Assembly: GCA_036924085.1 (NCBI GenBank)
Contig: JAVGWX010000011.1
Coordinates: forward strand, 20,364,455-20,428,454
DNA from: Ariolimax columbianus
Lineage: Eukaryota > Mollusca > Gastropoda > Stylommatophora > Arionidae
Length of the DNA stretch: 64,000 nt
Reading direction: 5' to 3'
Each line of letters begins with the position of its first letter. The stretch's first letter is position 1. This document shows positions 63,915 to 64,000 of the stretch, one piece after another. Under the pieces are notes generated by a model. The model saw only the letters and a list, made by a program, of their open reading frames with translations. It did no database searches and was not told the DNA's origin. The position numbers and the translations under genes were made by a program.

Positions 63915-64000
63915 CTATACAAAAAGGGGTGGTGGAGGAGGGGGAAAAGAAGGGTGGTGGGATAGCGTGCTGATCTTTCAAGAGCCCAGTTTTATAGAGA

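Overview
The window is eukaryotic genomic DNA. It has no operons, no rRNA or tRNA genes and no CRISPR array. Consensus splice sites, tRNA-derived SINEs, several clades of non-LTR retrotransposon (LINE), mariner/Tc1 DNA transposons and very many minisatellites point to an invertebrate animal. The repeat style resembles a mollusc, probably a gastropod; that is inference from family resemblance, not proof. Almost all of the 64 kb is intron or intergenic DNA packed with repeats.

The only host gene I can support well is on the + strand. Three exons (39479-39582, 45531-45676, 50423-50496) have compatible phases and good acceptor and donor sites, and they join into about 107 residues of a Reeler domain. 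The 5.9 kb and 4.7 kb introns are filled with transposons and arrays. Three further stretches (531-810, 24879-25190 and 63705-63914, all minus) may be terminal exons of unseen genes, at low confidence.

Region by region. 1-4.7 kb: 66-, 75-, 31- and 38-bp arrays and two dispersed elements. 4.8-10.3 kb: LINE 3' ends, SINEs, a 450-bp polypurine tract and a mariner relic. 10.3-16.6 kb: a fold-back mariner, two LINE relics and 22-, 16- and 19-bp arrays. 16.7-20.5 kb: the best-preserved mobile gene, a 791-aa reverse transcriptase/RNase H ORF (LINE family A) with a 14-bp target-site duplication (TSD). 22.7-23.8 kb: a 1-kb TAG/CAG triplet tract. 24-30 kb: LINE G, 45/50-bp arrays and a LINE whose coding region holds a 56-bp array. 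30-33.5 kb: an old LINE split by two family A insertions. 34-35.1 kb: 23 copies of a nearly invariant 49-bp satellite. 35.4-50.5 kb: LINE pieces and the Reeler gene, with two fold-back mariners in its introns. 50.5-64 kb: more arrays, chimeric and nested LINEs, an interrupted Tc1 element and SINEs.

Two themes connect the parts. First, three separate elements (10336-11038, 41571-42480, 45911-46588) are head-to-head fold-back mariners with TA target duplications: both ends are the transposase 5' end, so a transcript could form a long hairpin. Second, retroelement ends and interiors repeatedly seed simple or tandem repeats: (GAA)n on LINE tails, (CAA)n on SINE-like family S, and 24-, 37/38-, 22- and 56-bp minisatellites grown from recognisable element sequence. 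Element letters (A, B, D-H, K, S, T) are my own labels. No database search was possible.
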